A stretch of 33,110 nt of DNA from a virus. The notes under the pieces are model-generated. The model did not search any database and had not been told where the DNA came from. It saw only the letters and a list, made by a program, of their open reading frames with translations. Numbering within the stretch: the stretch's first letter is position 1; every line of letters starts with the position of its first letter. The DNA lies in the IMG/VR virus record IMGVR_UViG_3300030389_001516, positions 1 to 33,110 of that record; one strand, 5' to 3'. A program made the position numbers and the translations under genes. Positions 12,908 through 22,700 of this stretch are shown here, piece after piece.

Positions 12908-13402
12908 TTAAGCTTTTTTATTTACAATTTGTAATGTTTTCCTAAGCTCATCTAACTCACCAGGATTGTAGTTACCTTTATCTAATAACCTACCATAGAT
13001 TGTATTTAATACAAACTTACCTGCATTTACACGCGCTTGATCCGAACCCTTTTTATCCATAAGGACATGACCCAAAGCATTAATAGATGGAGTTAACAAG
13101 CGAGCCAGGTGCATGTCTACATCTTCAGGCGTTAGCTCTGTTACAGTATCAACCGATGGCATAACCTGTACTTCATATTCATCATAGTACTTTACAAACT
13201 GTGGCTTCTTTAGCCAGTTAGTAATCGTATTAAAATGTACACCAACAGCTTTAGCCGTACGCGCTTTGCTATAGCCTTCTTTTAATAACTGTGCTGCTTG
13301 TAACTGTGCGACAGACAAGCCAGTGTTAAAGTCTATAATATCTTTTTTAGTTTTTTTAAGTTCTTCGCTACGTTTCTTAGCTTCTTCTTTGTATTTGCTC
13401 AT
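12908..13402 (-). CDS. terS: Putative terminase small subunit
   Basis: A 164-residue protein with a charged N-terminus (1-25), a homeodomain-like helix-turn-helix at about 47-66 (ARTAKAVGVHFNTITNWLKK), an acidic helical middle and a helical C-terminus that could oligomerise. This matches small terminase subunits, which recognise phage DNA and start packaging with TerL. It is distant from TerL (more than 7 kb on the other side of the early block), whereas the gene next to TerL has no such motif. A transcription regulator is the alternative. Confidence 0.6.
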   Translation of the reverse strand: MSKYKEEAKKRSEELKKTKKDIIDFNTGLSVAQLQAAQLLKEGYSKARTAKAVGVHFNTITNWLKKPQFVKYYDEYEVQVMPSVDTVTELTPEDVDMHLARLLTPSINALGHVLMDKKGSDQARVNAGKFVLNTIYGRLLDKGNYNPGELDELRKTLQIVNKKA

Positions 13403-13671
13403 GAAAAGCTAACCGTCATTTGGCCTCGCTTCTGCCAAACGCCATCATCTTTATTGCCAATGTGAAACAAGAACCGATGTGTATCATCGAAGTATCCCAT
13501 AGATGTTATACCAATAACTTTAACATCAAGCTTGCTTAACTTCTTATCTACACTATCGCGTATTGCATCAGTCTTAGATATATCTTCGCTATGCTGTACG
13601 GTTTTATTAAACTTAACTGTGTGTTCTTTAGAATCTATAGTAACCTTGCTGGCCTTAAATGCTGTACGCAT
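13399..13671 (-). CDS. Hypothetical protein
   Basis: A 90-residue alpha/beta protein with strands VTIDSKEHTVKFN and VKVIGITSMGYF separated by a helix, overlapping its neighbours by 4 bp and 1 bp. No membrane span or catalytic motif is visible. Lying between the lysis-like genes and the terminase candidate, it is presumably late. Family not recognised. Confidence 0.6.
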   Translation of the reverse strand: MRTAFKASKVTIDSKEHTVKFNKTVQHSEDISKTDAIRDSVDKKLSKLDVKVIGITSMGYFDDTHRFLFHIGNKDDGVWQKRGQMTVSFS

Positions 13672-14066
13672 TACAATCTCCTATCAAAATATTCAAGACA
13701 TGCTTTTTGTTGATCAACATCCTTGTTCTTACAGACTAACATGATTGCAGTCTTATTGTTTACATTGCTTATATCTTCGCATTCATCACCACTTGTCTTA
13801 CTGTCTATGCCTCGCGTAGTCATGCGGCAATAAAGCTCTCTACATAAGCCGTAGCTGTGTTCTTTAATAAACTCTGTTGAGCATGGAACTTCTAATATAT
13901 CTGTAGCCGTAAGATTTTTTTGTACTTCTATTTGTTCTTTGGCTACTTCTTCTCTAACAATTACAGGAGGAGGTGGTGGTTTAAGCCAATGGAATATAGC
14001 ACTGCCACCTACACCAGAACCTGTTCCAATTAATAACCATCCCCACCATTCCATTTTAAACCTCAT
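13671..14066 (-). CDS. Membrane-anchored Cys-rich protein, possible lysis accessory
   Basis: A 131-residue protein with an N-terminal membrane span (about residues 6-27), a Pro run (30-34) and an external domain with six Cys (62, 75, 80, 96, 112, 123), an even number compatible with three disulfides in the periplasm. Next to a holin-like gene, it could be a spanin-like or other envelope protein; it lacks the long coiled coil of i-spanins. The first ATG overlaps the previous stop (ATGA); a second ATG at 14054 has GAGGT upstream and may be the true start. Confidence 0.55.
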   Translation of the reverse strand: MRFKMEWWGWLLIGTGSGVGGSAIFHWLKPPPPPVIVREEVAKEQIEVQKNLTATDILEVPCSTEFIKEHSYGLCRELYCRMTTRGIDSKTSGDECEDISNVNNKTAIMLVCKNKDVDQQKACLEYFDRRL

Positions 14067-14449
14067 GTTTTACTTGCTTCTAATTTAACAAGCTCTTTTA
14101 ACTGGAACTCTTTCATTTGATCTTTCAATGTGTCTACACTTTGACCCATCAATTCAACTTCTTTCTTTAAACTATTTTGATTGTTTATTAAGAAATCTAT
14201 TTTATCAACTATAGAGTTACGCATAGTTTCTGACTTTAGCCTTAGCTCATCTATGACTTTATCGTATCGAGTACGCAATTGATCTTCACGCTTCAATGCT
14301 TTTTCTTCTTGCATATCTTGCGTCTGACGAGCATCAGATAAAATCTTATCTAACTTAGCATCAAGCTTATTATTCTTTGCAATTAAATATACAGAAAATA
14401 AACCCAATGGCCCTGCATTCATTAACAAATCATATACTGTTGCATCCAT
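14063..14449 (-). CDS. Holin-like protein (one membrane span plus coiled coil)
   Basis: A 128-residue protein with one N-terminal hydrophobic span (about 5-24, VYDLLMNAGPLGLFSVYLIA) followed by a long charged coiled coil. The NAGPLGLFSVYLI arrangement recalls BhlA/UviB-type holin-like proteins. It would form the membrane lesion that ends infection. The ATG at 14449 (GAGGTG upstream) is chosen; a frame from 14497 adds 16 residues translated from a terminator hairpin and is unlikely. It is followed by a Cys-rich membrane protein. Confidence 0.55.
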   Translation of the reverse strand: MDATVYDLLMNAGPLGLFSVYLIAKNNKLDAKLDKILSDARQTQDMQEEKALKREDQLRTRYDKVIDELRLKSETMRNSIVDKIDFLINNQNSLKKEVELMGQSVDTLKDQMKEFQLKELVKLEASKT

Positions 14450-14460
14450 TACACACCTCA

Positions 14461-14493
14461 ATAAATGGCAGGGAAGGCAACCCTTCCCCGCCA
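14461..14493 (-). terminator. Terminator after the tail fibre gene (minus strand)
   Basis: Arms 14482-14493 and 14466-14477 pair over 12 bp with one mismatch around a 4-base loop, and the minus-strand transcript then reads TTTAT. It lies 11 bases after the fibre stop and before the holin-like start, so it would lower lysis-gene expression relative to structural genes. Confidence 0.65.
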
Positions 14494-14503
14494 ACATAAT
14501 ACA

Positions 14504-16018
14504 TTATGCAATGTATGAAATAATAATAGCATCACCTGCTAACAAACCACCACCAAAAGTGATTCGAGCAACACCACCTGTACCACCAGTACGAGCTACA
14601 GTAAACTCATCTGAATCAGCAGCAGAACCACCCAGTGCAGTCATATTACGCAATGCCAAACCATTCTTAGTAATATGAACGCCAGAATCCCAATTGGTTT
14701 CAACTGCTCGCGCTAAATCAATTTGTGTCTGTCCAGCAGTAGCTTGCGCACCTTCAACGTATGGTCGGAAGCTTACTTTACCAATAGACACACCACTGTT
14801 TTTAAGTTGCAATGCATCACCAATAACTTCAATAGTTGTGTCATCAACATTAGCATTTAGGGTTACAGTACCACCAAGGGTAACTGCACCACCGCCAGCT
14901 AAACCAGAACCAGCAGTAACAGTTAAGTTCTTAGCTGTAATGGTTCCACCTGATGCATTAAAGTGTGTACTGTCAAACTGAGCAACACCTTTCTGTGAAG
15001 TAGATGCATCTTGCGCACTATAAGTAATGGTTCCAGAAGACTCAGCTACTAAGATAGCACCGCTTCCAGCATAGGTAATAGTACCACCAAGCGCAATTCC
15101 AGTAGAATCACCACCAGCAGCAACAGTAATGCTACTATTGCTAAGCTTACCATTGCTAATGCTGCCAGCCAACATAGCGTCAGTTACTCCACCAGCATTA
15201 ATTTTTAAACCAGAATCATTTGTAAGACTTGATCCACTTAACTGTACAGCAGAACCAGCTACTTTATCAGCACCTGTAATTTGTGAAAGCTTACTATCAG
15301 CTATGCCACCAGCTAAATCAGCATTAAGAATAGATCCAGTTAAAGAAAGTTTGCTATAGGCAATCGCTGCACTATTTGAAATCTGTGCGTTACCTAAACT
15401 TGCATCTGCAACTTTAATACCAGATGCAGTAATGTTAATAGTACTACCGTTAGCAATAGCAGAAAGAGTGTTTCCACTTTTACTTAAACCAGCACCAGCA
15501 GTGATAACACCTTGACTTGTGAACTGAGCAAATGAAATTACATCTGTACCAAGATTTACAGAATCATTTGTACATACCCAACCAGTATCGGCATATTGTG
15601 TACCAGCTCTAACAAATACAGCAGCACCAGGAAACTCAGCACCAGCATCCATATCGGTGCTTCGAGTCATTGCAGAAGCAGCACCATTGAAAATATAAAT
15701 ACCATTTTGTTTACCATCGGTTTGATCAGCTAACAAAATTCTATCACCACTTCCAGGTGACACACCATTAATAGATGAGCCTGGGCTTGATATATTTACA
15801 TTAGATACTGATCTTGTTGCAACACTATCTTTCCAATGTAATCCAGCAGCAACGCTATCTAAATCTTTTTTAGTTACAATATCATTATTATTAACAGCAG
15901 TACCTGCCCATTGTAATGATATAGAACTACCAAAATGATAGTTACCTGCCGTTAAATTTAAATTTGATGGGCTTATTGCACCCGATTTTATTTGTGATCC
16001 CGATATTTGTACAGCCAT
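14504..16018 (-). CDS. Tail fibre protein
   Basis: A 504-residue Gly/Ser/Ala/Thr-rich beta protein. The N-terminus (MAVQISGSQIKSGAISPSN) looks like a virion attachment segment. Residues 80-170 contain the motif WKDSV...GDRILL...NGIYIF...GAAVFVRAGT, a module repeated in many marine and T4-like phage fibres. The middle has repeating S-x-I-x-N-G-K-L/A-x-L-A-G units (ISNSAAIAYSKLSL, ADLAGGIADSKLSQ), typical of trimeric fibres. The last 80 residues are probably the receptor tip. Located after the internal proteins and two small beta proteins, and followed by a terminator. Confidence 0.82.
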   Translation of the reverse strand: MAVQISGSQIKSGAISPSNLNLTAGNYHFGSSISLQWAGTAVNNNDIVTKKDLDSVAAGLHWKDSVATRSVSNVNISSPGSSINGVSPGSGDRILLADQTDGKQNGIYIFNGAASAMTRSTDMDAGAEFPGAAVFVRAGTQYADTGWVCTNDSVNLGTDVISFAQFTSQGVITAGAGLSKSGNTLSAIANGSTINITASGIKVADASLGNAQISNSAAIAYSKLSLTGSILNADLAGGIADSKLSQITGADKVAGSAVQLSGSSLTNDSGLKINAGGVTDAMLAGSISNGKLSNSSITVAAGGDSTGIALGGTITYAGSGAILVAESSGTITYSAQDASTSQKGVAQFDSTHFNASGGTITAKNLTVTAGSGLAGGGAVTLGGTVTLNANVDDTTIEVIGDALQLKNSGVSIGKVSFRPYVEGAQATAGQTQIDLARAVETNWDSGVHITKNGLALRNMTALGGSAADSDEFTVARTGGTGGVARITFGGGLLAGDAIIISYIA

Positions 16019-16032
16019 TATTTACTCCAGTG

Positions 16033-16293
16033 TTAGCCGCGTTTATAATCCACCACCAAACTATCGTTGTTTGCTGGTGTCACACTTAAGGTGAATGTTT
16101 TAACCGTAGACTCCGATATAGATACGGCTCTCATTCGCAATCCATTCCAGAATATTCTAAGAGAACCTGACCTGTACACTTCGGGCATCGTAAAGGTTTG
16201 AGTAGTGCCGTCACACTGTGGAGTTAAATCGACTGTAAAAGTCTCATTAGATAAGGTCCCGCCTGATGGACCATAGACATCGTTGATCGCCAT
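16033..16293 (-). CDS. Small beta-rich virion protein
   Basis: An 86-residue all-beta protein with strands in the pattern ETFTVDLTPQCDG, TQTFTMPEVY, RIFWNGLRM and KTFTLSVTPAN. The phrase LRIFWNGLRM resembles segments of small fibre-associated or capping proteins in other phages. It lies between the fibre gene and another small beta protein, so a tail-fibre accessory role is likely. No enzyme motif. Confidence 0.65.
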   Translation of the reverse strand: MAINDVYGPSGGTLSNETFTVDLTPQCDGTTQTFTMPEVYRSGSLRIFWNGLRMRAVSISESTVKTFTLSVTPANNDSLVVDYKRG

Positions 16294-16300
16294 AAATCAT

Positions 16301-16705
16301 CTACTGCTCGTAGGTAATAGTCACACTATCAACAATAGCAGTACCAGTATTTGTTTTGCAAAATACATATACGACAGCAGGCGTTAATGCAACATCAACA
16401 TCTGCCCTATAATCTGCCGTACCATTTGTAGATGTAGATACACCTGGCGCAATGCTACTTATTGTATCAGTAATAATACAGCTATCACCAGTACTATCGC
16501 GAGTAATACGCATTGTTAATGAAGTTGGCAATCCAGAACCAGAAGAAGCTAAAGATTTTAATTGCACTGTAATTCCTGATATACGTGCAAGTATGTTACC
16601 ACCTGGGTTTAAATCAAGTGTTGAAAACTTAGATGCATCATACCCATCTAAGATATTAACGTCTGCTGTATCTGATGCATTTCTATATGATCTATGTATA
16701 AGCAT
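16301..16705 (-). CDS. Beta-rich virion protein
   Basis: A 134-residue Ser/Thr-rich protein, probably a jelly-roll or carbohydrate-binding-like beta sandwich (strands ILARISGITVQLKSL, SLTMRITRDS, AVVYVFCKTN, VDSVTITYEQ). It begins one base before the stop of the giant internal protein and precedes the small beta protein. Likely a tail appendage subunit; no homologue is recognised from sequence alone. Confidence 0.62.
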   Translation of the reverse strand: MLIHRSYRNASDTADVNILDGYDASKFSTLDLNPGGNILARISGITVQLKSLASSGSGLPTSLTMRITRDSTGDSCIITDTISSIAPGVSTSTNGTADYRADVDVALTPAVVYVFCKTNTGTAIVDSVTITYEQ

Positions 16706-19700
16706 TTATTTATCCTTTCGTTTGCCAGTATTATATTGATTTAATTCTTTTTGTTTGTCATTTATTAAAAAATCTAATGTTTTATTTATAGCTCTATTAT
16801 CTTTATTAACTTTAAAATACCTTTGTGTACCGCTATAAGACTCTAATCCAGTGCCTAAAGAATAAATACCAAAATCACTACCTGGTGTTAATGGTAAGTT
16901 TAATTCATATCCAAATACATCAGGACCAATCTCTATATCTTCTGCCATTAATGCGCCAGCGGCACTGTATATGGGTTGTTTAGCACCTGCTAACATTAAT
17001 AACCATTCAGTTATAGCCCAATTTTTAGCAACATTTTTATTTAACCATCTTCTTTGTGTCGCGTATGGAAAATCTGATGGTTCACCTGTTTGACGTTTAC
17101 CAAAATAAGTAGGTTTATCAAAATCTCTTTTGTCAAACTCTAAATCTTCCATAGGAAAATACTGCTCAAACCAATCTAAATTATTTGTGTTTCTTAAAAA
17201 ATATAAAAGTTTATCTGGTACTCTTTGACCTTTCCATTGATCATTTTTTTGAGCTATATCTATAAGCATATCAACTGATGGACGATAGCTTGGTTCAGTA
17301 ATTATTTTGTTTATTATAGAAGCAACATTTTTTTTCTTACTGTCACTCATAGTGTAATTAATTGCTTCAGCTAAAGTATTTACTACTTCTAATGCAGGTA
17401 TCCTTGGCCCAGAAGCTAAGTATTCTGAATCACCTTTTTTTATTGTTTGTAATGCTTTCCATATAGGATGCATTCTCATTTTAGTTTCATCTGATGAATG
17501 ATACCAAGCATCTGCTTCTTGTAGTCGTTGGTTTTGTACGCGAACATATCCTAAAAGCATATTAGGCTTATCATCTTTTAAGATTCTATACGCACCATTA
17601 ATAGTCTGTTTTATGTTTTCAATTCTAAATGTAGTAAACAACATAAATCTACTAAACATATTTTTAGCTTTTTGATTTAATGCACCGTAATCAAATATAG
17701 ATCGTCGTGCTAAAGCTGCTGCTTGTTCTGCTGTTTTACCTTCCATCAAACCTTTAATAAATACTTGATTTCTTATGTGTTGATCTACACCAATGTTTAT
17801 ACGATGGTAAATATTTTTGTATCTTGGATCTACATATTTAGAAAATAAAGCTTTTGCTTTGCCTTTAGGCATACCAGATACATACAATCCTAAATCTCTA
17901 AATACTTCTTCAGCAATAGTATCACTCAATACAACATCAGATTGGCTTAACCCAAGATTATGTTTACCCATTAAATATTTAAGTTCTGCATTTGTATACT
18001 TACGTCCACGCGCATTAGTAAAAACTACAGCATCATCTGGTGTATTCATTAATTTTTTTAAAGCTGCACCCGGTGAAGCTATAGCTGTCATTGCTCCTTT
18101 ATTACCTAAAGTAACTGCTGTTATTGCAGGCATACCAGCAATGTTATTAACTATATTTACAAGCCCAGGTGTCCATGCACCACCAAGCATACTTGCAGTA
18201 CCTAAACGTCTTGCATCATCAGCTATATTAGATACAGCCCTAATAAAATCAAACTTATCTGCTGGGGTCAACTTGTCTAAATGCGTATCTAACTTACCAT
18301 ATGACAACAAATCTTCTAAACGATGCAATGTTTTAGAAAACTCAGGACCATATATTAATGAAACATTAGCACCCTTAAAGTTTTTTGCATTCATTCTGTT
18401 AATGCCTAAAGATGTTTTCAATAAATTATTACTATCTACTGCACCAGAACCTCTTAATGTAGCTCTTAATTGTTTTAAGCTTTGTCCAAATGCATCAGTT
18501 CCTAATGATGTATTGACATTATTAAAACCTAAAAATCTATTTCTAATTTCTTTATAAAATCTATCTTTTTGACTTTGCGTAAGGTCTACATTTTTCATTA
18601 ATGTATCATATGTTTTTTTCAATCCAACTAAAGAATCACCAGCAATCATATCTGCTCTATGCATCAATGATTTAATATTTAAATCCATAGTTCCTTGTCT
18701 AATCATTGATCCCATCATCCATCGAATCATTTCTAAACGATCTTTTGGGCTTAATCTTGCAATGCTTTGTATATGTTTTTGCGCCATTTCATCAGCAAAC
18801 TTATCAATAAATGTTTGATCTACATTGGGTAAGTTTTGCGCTATAGTTGAGTATTGATTGTATAATTCTTTCCCATGTTTTAGATTCATTTCACCAACAT
18901 TTGGGTTTTCAATCATATTGATTACTTGTCTTGGATTTTCATCTACAAATCTTTGTAATCTTGTTTGTGCTGATTTAGCTTGCCTTTGTTGTAAAGCCCA
19001 ACTTAATAAAACTGTGCCAATAGGAGCGTCTTTACGCAGCCTTGCTTGTTGTCTTGTTTTTGGTGCTATTAACCTTGCTTTAACTACAGCTTTGCCTTTT
19101 ATACCAGGCTCTACATCTTCTAATCTATTTATAACTTCTCTAAATGTATCAACATTAGGATCTAAAACATTAGAAGCTCTTGCTCTTAACATTTGTTGTT
19201 CTATATTACCGGGAATAACACCTGGCCTATAATCTTTTTTAATAATAGCTGATAAATGTTTTCTGTTAGTTATTAAATTATTTACTAACTCACTATCACC
19301 ATAAAACTTTCTAACTAAGTTTTCCCATACATCAAACTTAGCAAGATATGTATCATAATCTATAATAATATTACGCAAATAATCTTCTGGTACATTTCCA
19401 TCTGGAAAGTTTTTAGCAATGTCTTTTCGTATTTGGTTAGCTATTGTTGTATGTCTATTTTTATCTCTGGATGTTAATATGTAATCTAAATATGCTTTAT
19501 AAGATCCATTAAAATTTCGGTTTACAAACTTATCTGTATCATTAGCTATATCGCTTGATTGTGCTTGCCATGTATCATTAAAGATTTTATTTTCGGCTTG
19601 ACCAGCAGGTAAATTCTTTCTGTTGTTCATTACCTCTTCAACAAATTTTTTGTAAACGCTTTGTGATTCTTCAGCAATATCATTTAATGCTATGTGCATT

Positions 19701-22700
19701 CGCGTAGTATCTTGTCTGCTTGGTAAGCTTTTTGTTTTATTTATCTTTATAAAGTCTTTTAAACCTTGATAAAGACCTGGCGTCCACCCAAGTGGTTTAT
19801 CTGGACCAGTAAATAAAGTGCTTGGTAATAGACTATCTTGTATAGTTTTATCTGTTTTAGCTCTTTTAGCCTGTGCGCCAAACAAGTTTAAAGCTTTACC
19901 ATCCATATGCTTTTTGGCTAAAAAGTCTTCTATTGTGCTTTTAACAAAAAGAAACTGATCCATATTTAATGGTTTATTTCCTTGCATATTAGACAATATT
20001 TCTTGCCATGCTGGTGATTCTCTTAATACATTTGGACCACCAATTTCTTTGGTTAATGCAGCAAACAGTTTATCTTTGTCTTTAATTTTTAAAACAACTA
20101 CACGCTCTCCATTTTCTTTTATGATTTTTGGAGTAATGTTATTGTCTATTAAATCTTTCCAATCTTTTTTTACAGCAGATAAACGTTTTCTATTAGTAGC
20201 AAAACTTCTTAATACTGCTGTATCATTACCTATAATAACAAAATCTATAGGCGATAAGTTTGAAAACACCTCATCTGCTTGTTTACTTAAAGCACCCTTA
20301 GAGGCCAGTAAATTAGTTTTTAAATCAGTAGGTATAAAGTCATACCCACTGCTTCTTATAATCTCTGCAAACGTGTCTGTTGTACGTTTATTAGCTGGTA
20401 CATTAGCAAATTGCTCAGCAAGTTTAGCTAAGTCTTTTTCAGAGTATTGACCTTTAGATATTTTATCTGCAAAATTAACTAAGAATGTTTCTTTTATTAA
20501 GTCTTCATTAAGAGCTGTTAACTCTCTAACTAAATCAGTATTTTCTGTTGTAACATTTGGTTCAAGTCTACCTGTTTTATTATTCTTTTTATATATAGTA
20601 GTTTTTAAAGTGTTTCTATTTTCTATAATTTTACCTGCATCTTGAGCGGTTAAAATCATATTGTTTAAACTTGTATCGCCTTTAGCTACTTGTTGTTTAG
20701 ATGTAAGTTTTAATCTTAAAATATCATCTTTAGTTATATTTCTAATTTCATTAAGTTGTTTTAAAGGATCATTTCTATGAACAGATGTACGCTCAAATAA
20801 TTTTTTTACATAATTAGAATATTGTTGCATATCCTTTAGTTCATTTAAAGTATCTAAAGAATCTGGATTAGACTTTATAAAACCATTTACTGTAAATGGT
20901 GAAGATATATTATCAGCAGTTGCTTCACCCATTCTTTTGTACAATGTATTTTGTAATGCATTGTTTTTAAACATTGTTTCAAAGTCTGCGCCTTTAGCCG
21001 TAGAACTGTACAAGTCTTTTACTGCTTCTTTACCTGCTCCATTAGCTATTTTATCAGCATGTCTTTTAACTTTGTTAATGTTCCATGCTTCAGCTGGATT
21101 AGTAACTATTCTTACAGCTTTTGCTGCTGTAGGTGCATTTGCATTTTTTAATACAAACGATGTAGCCCGACCTGCTTTTGATAAAGCTTTTGCTGCACTG
21201 GGTACAAGCAATGGTGGTGTAATAAAATCACCCAATAAACCAACAGCACCAGCTTGAGTTCTTAAAGCAGGTTGTTTTTCAGGATCAATTCTTAATTCAG
21301 CAGCTTCTTTAACACCTTGTAGATTTGCAACATTAATCATTAATTGATCATAAAACCCACGTTCTTTATCTATTTTTTGATCACCTTTATATATTTTTCC
21401 TGGTAATGCTACATTAAAAGCTTGTATAGCTCCTGGTCCAAGATTTAATGGGCCTCTTAATAATGCTGCAAATGTGGTTTCAGTAAAATCTGGGCCTTTT
21501 TTATCAATTAATAATGATTGCAAAAAGCCTTCATCTTTTTTTTCTGATGCTATTTCTAAAGCTTTATCAGTTATATTTCCTTCTTCATCTAAAGCATATC
21601 TATTTTGTATAGCTTTATATTTTTTATATGAATTAGGATACTTATCTTTAAGCTTTGATATGTCACCATTAACTAAATTAAAATGTAAATCGATTCCTGA
21701 AGAATGAATATCTGCATTTATCTTCTTTTTTAAATCTAAATATAATTTATCTTGATTTGCTTTTTCTTGCTTATCTGCTTTTAATGCTTTAGCTATGCTA
21801 ACTTTTGCTAAAGACGCATCTCTTTCTGCTGCTGTTTGTATTACTTGTGGCTTGAAAGCATTTGTTAACATTTCTAATGGTGTAGCTTTTCTTCTAACTC
21901 CATCTTTTAAAATAATATTATTTTCCCAATCAACAATATCAGATTTAATTTTTTGTGAACGATAATTAGGATCACCAGAAGCTATAGTAAAATTAATTGT
22001 TTCTGCTACTCTTAAAGCTTCAGCTCTGGATTTTTCTATACGATCTAATCTAACTTTTTGAAACTCTTCAGGACTTAACTTTGCATCATTAACAGCATTT
22101 TTTGCCATCATATCTTGCAATAATAATCTTTGAGTAACACTAAATGTTTTTTGTCTTATTTTGTTAAGATCATTTTGTTTAATTGTAACATCATTTAGTT
22201 TTTGTATTTGTCTTATTTGTTCTTTTGTAAAATATTTAGGTCGTAAAAAAAGTAAATGATCAATATCATTTAATACTATTGCTGCTTTTTTAGAATTAAC
22301 ACCAACATTTCCATCAATGTATCCTTTTGCTAAAGCATTAGCAGCTATTTTATCTTCTATTGCAGATGTAGATTTACCCTGATTTATCTTTTCAATAATT
22401 CTTTTTTGTTCATCTGCTGTTGCTTTACCGGATGCTATTTTTGTATCTGCAACAATATCAGTATTTAAACCAATTTTTTCTTGCATTGATCGTGGCAAAT
22501 AAAAACGTGCTATCGCTTTAACTTGTTTGCCTAATCCTCTTTCACCAGTAACATCAAATTTTCTTTTTTCTTTTTCTACTTTAAGATAATCTAATGCTTT
22601 ATCTCTTACACGTTTTTGTCTTTTTTCTTCGGCTTCAGCTTCAGCTCTTTGTTTTCTAATGCGCGTTAAATATTTATCGCCTTCTTTTAAATAACCTTCT

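Noticed and set aside
17817-18557. 246-codon plus-strand frame inside the giant protein gene (and many similar antisense frames at 18858, 20049, 23696, 32182)
   Set aside because: They lie fully antisense to confidently coding late genes, have no ribosome sites or coupling, and show shadow-like composition.
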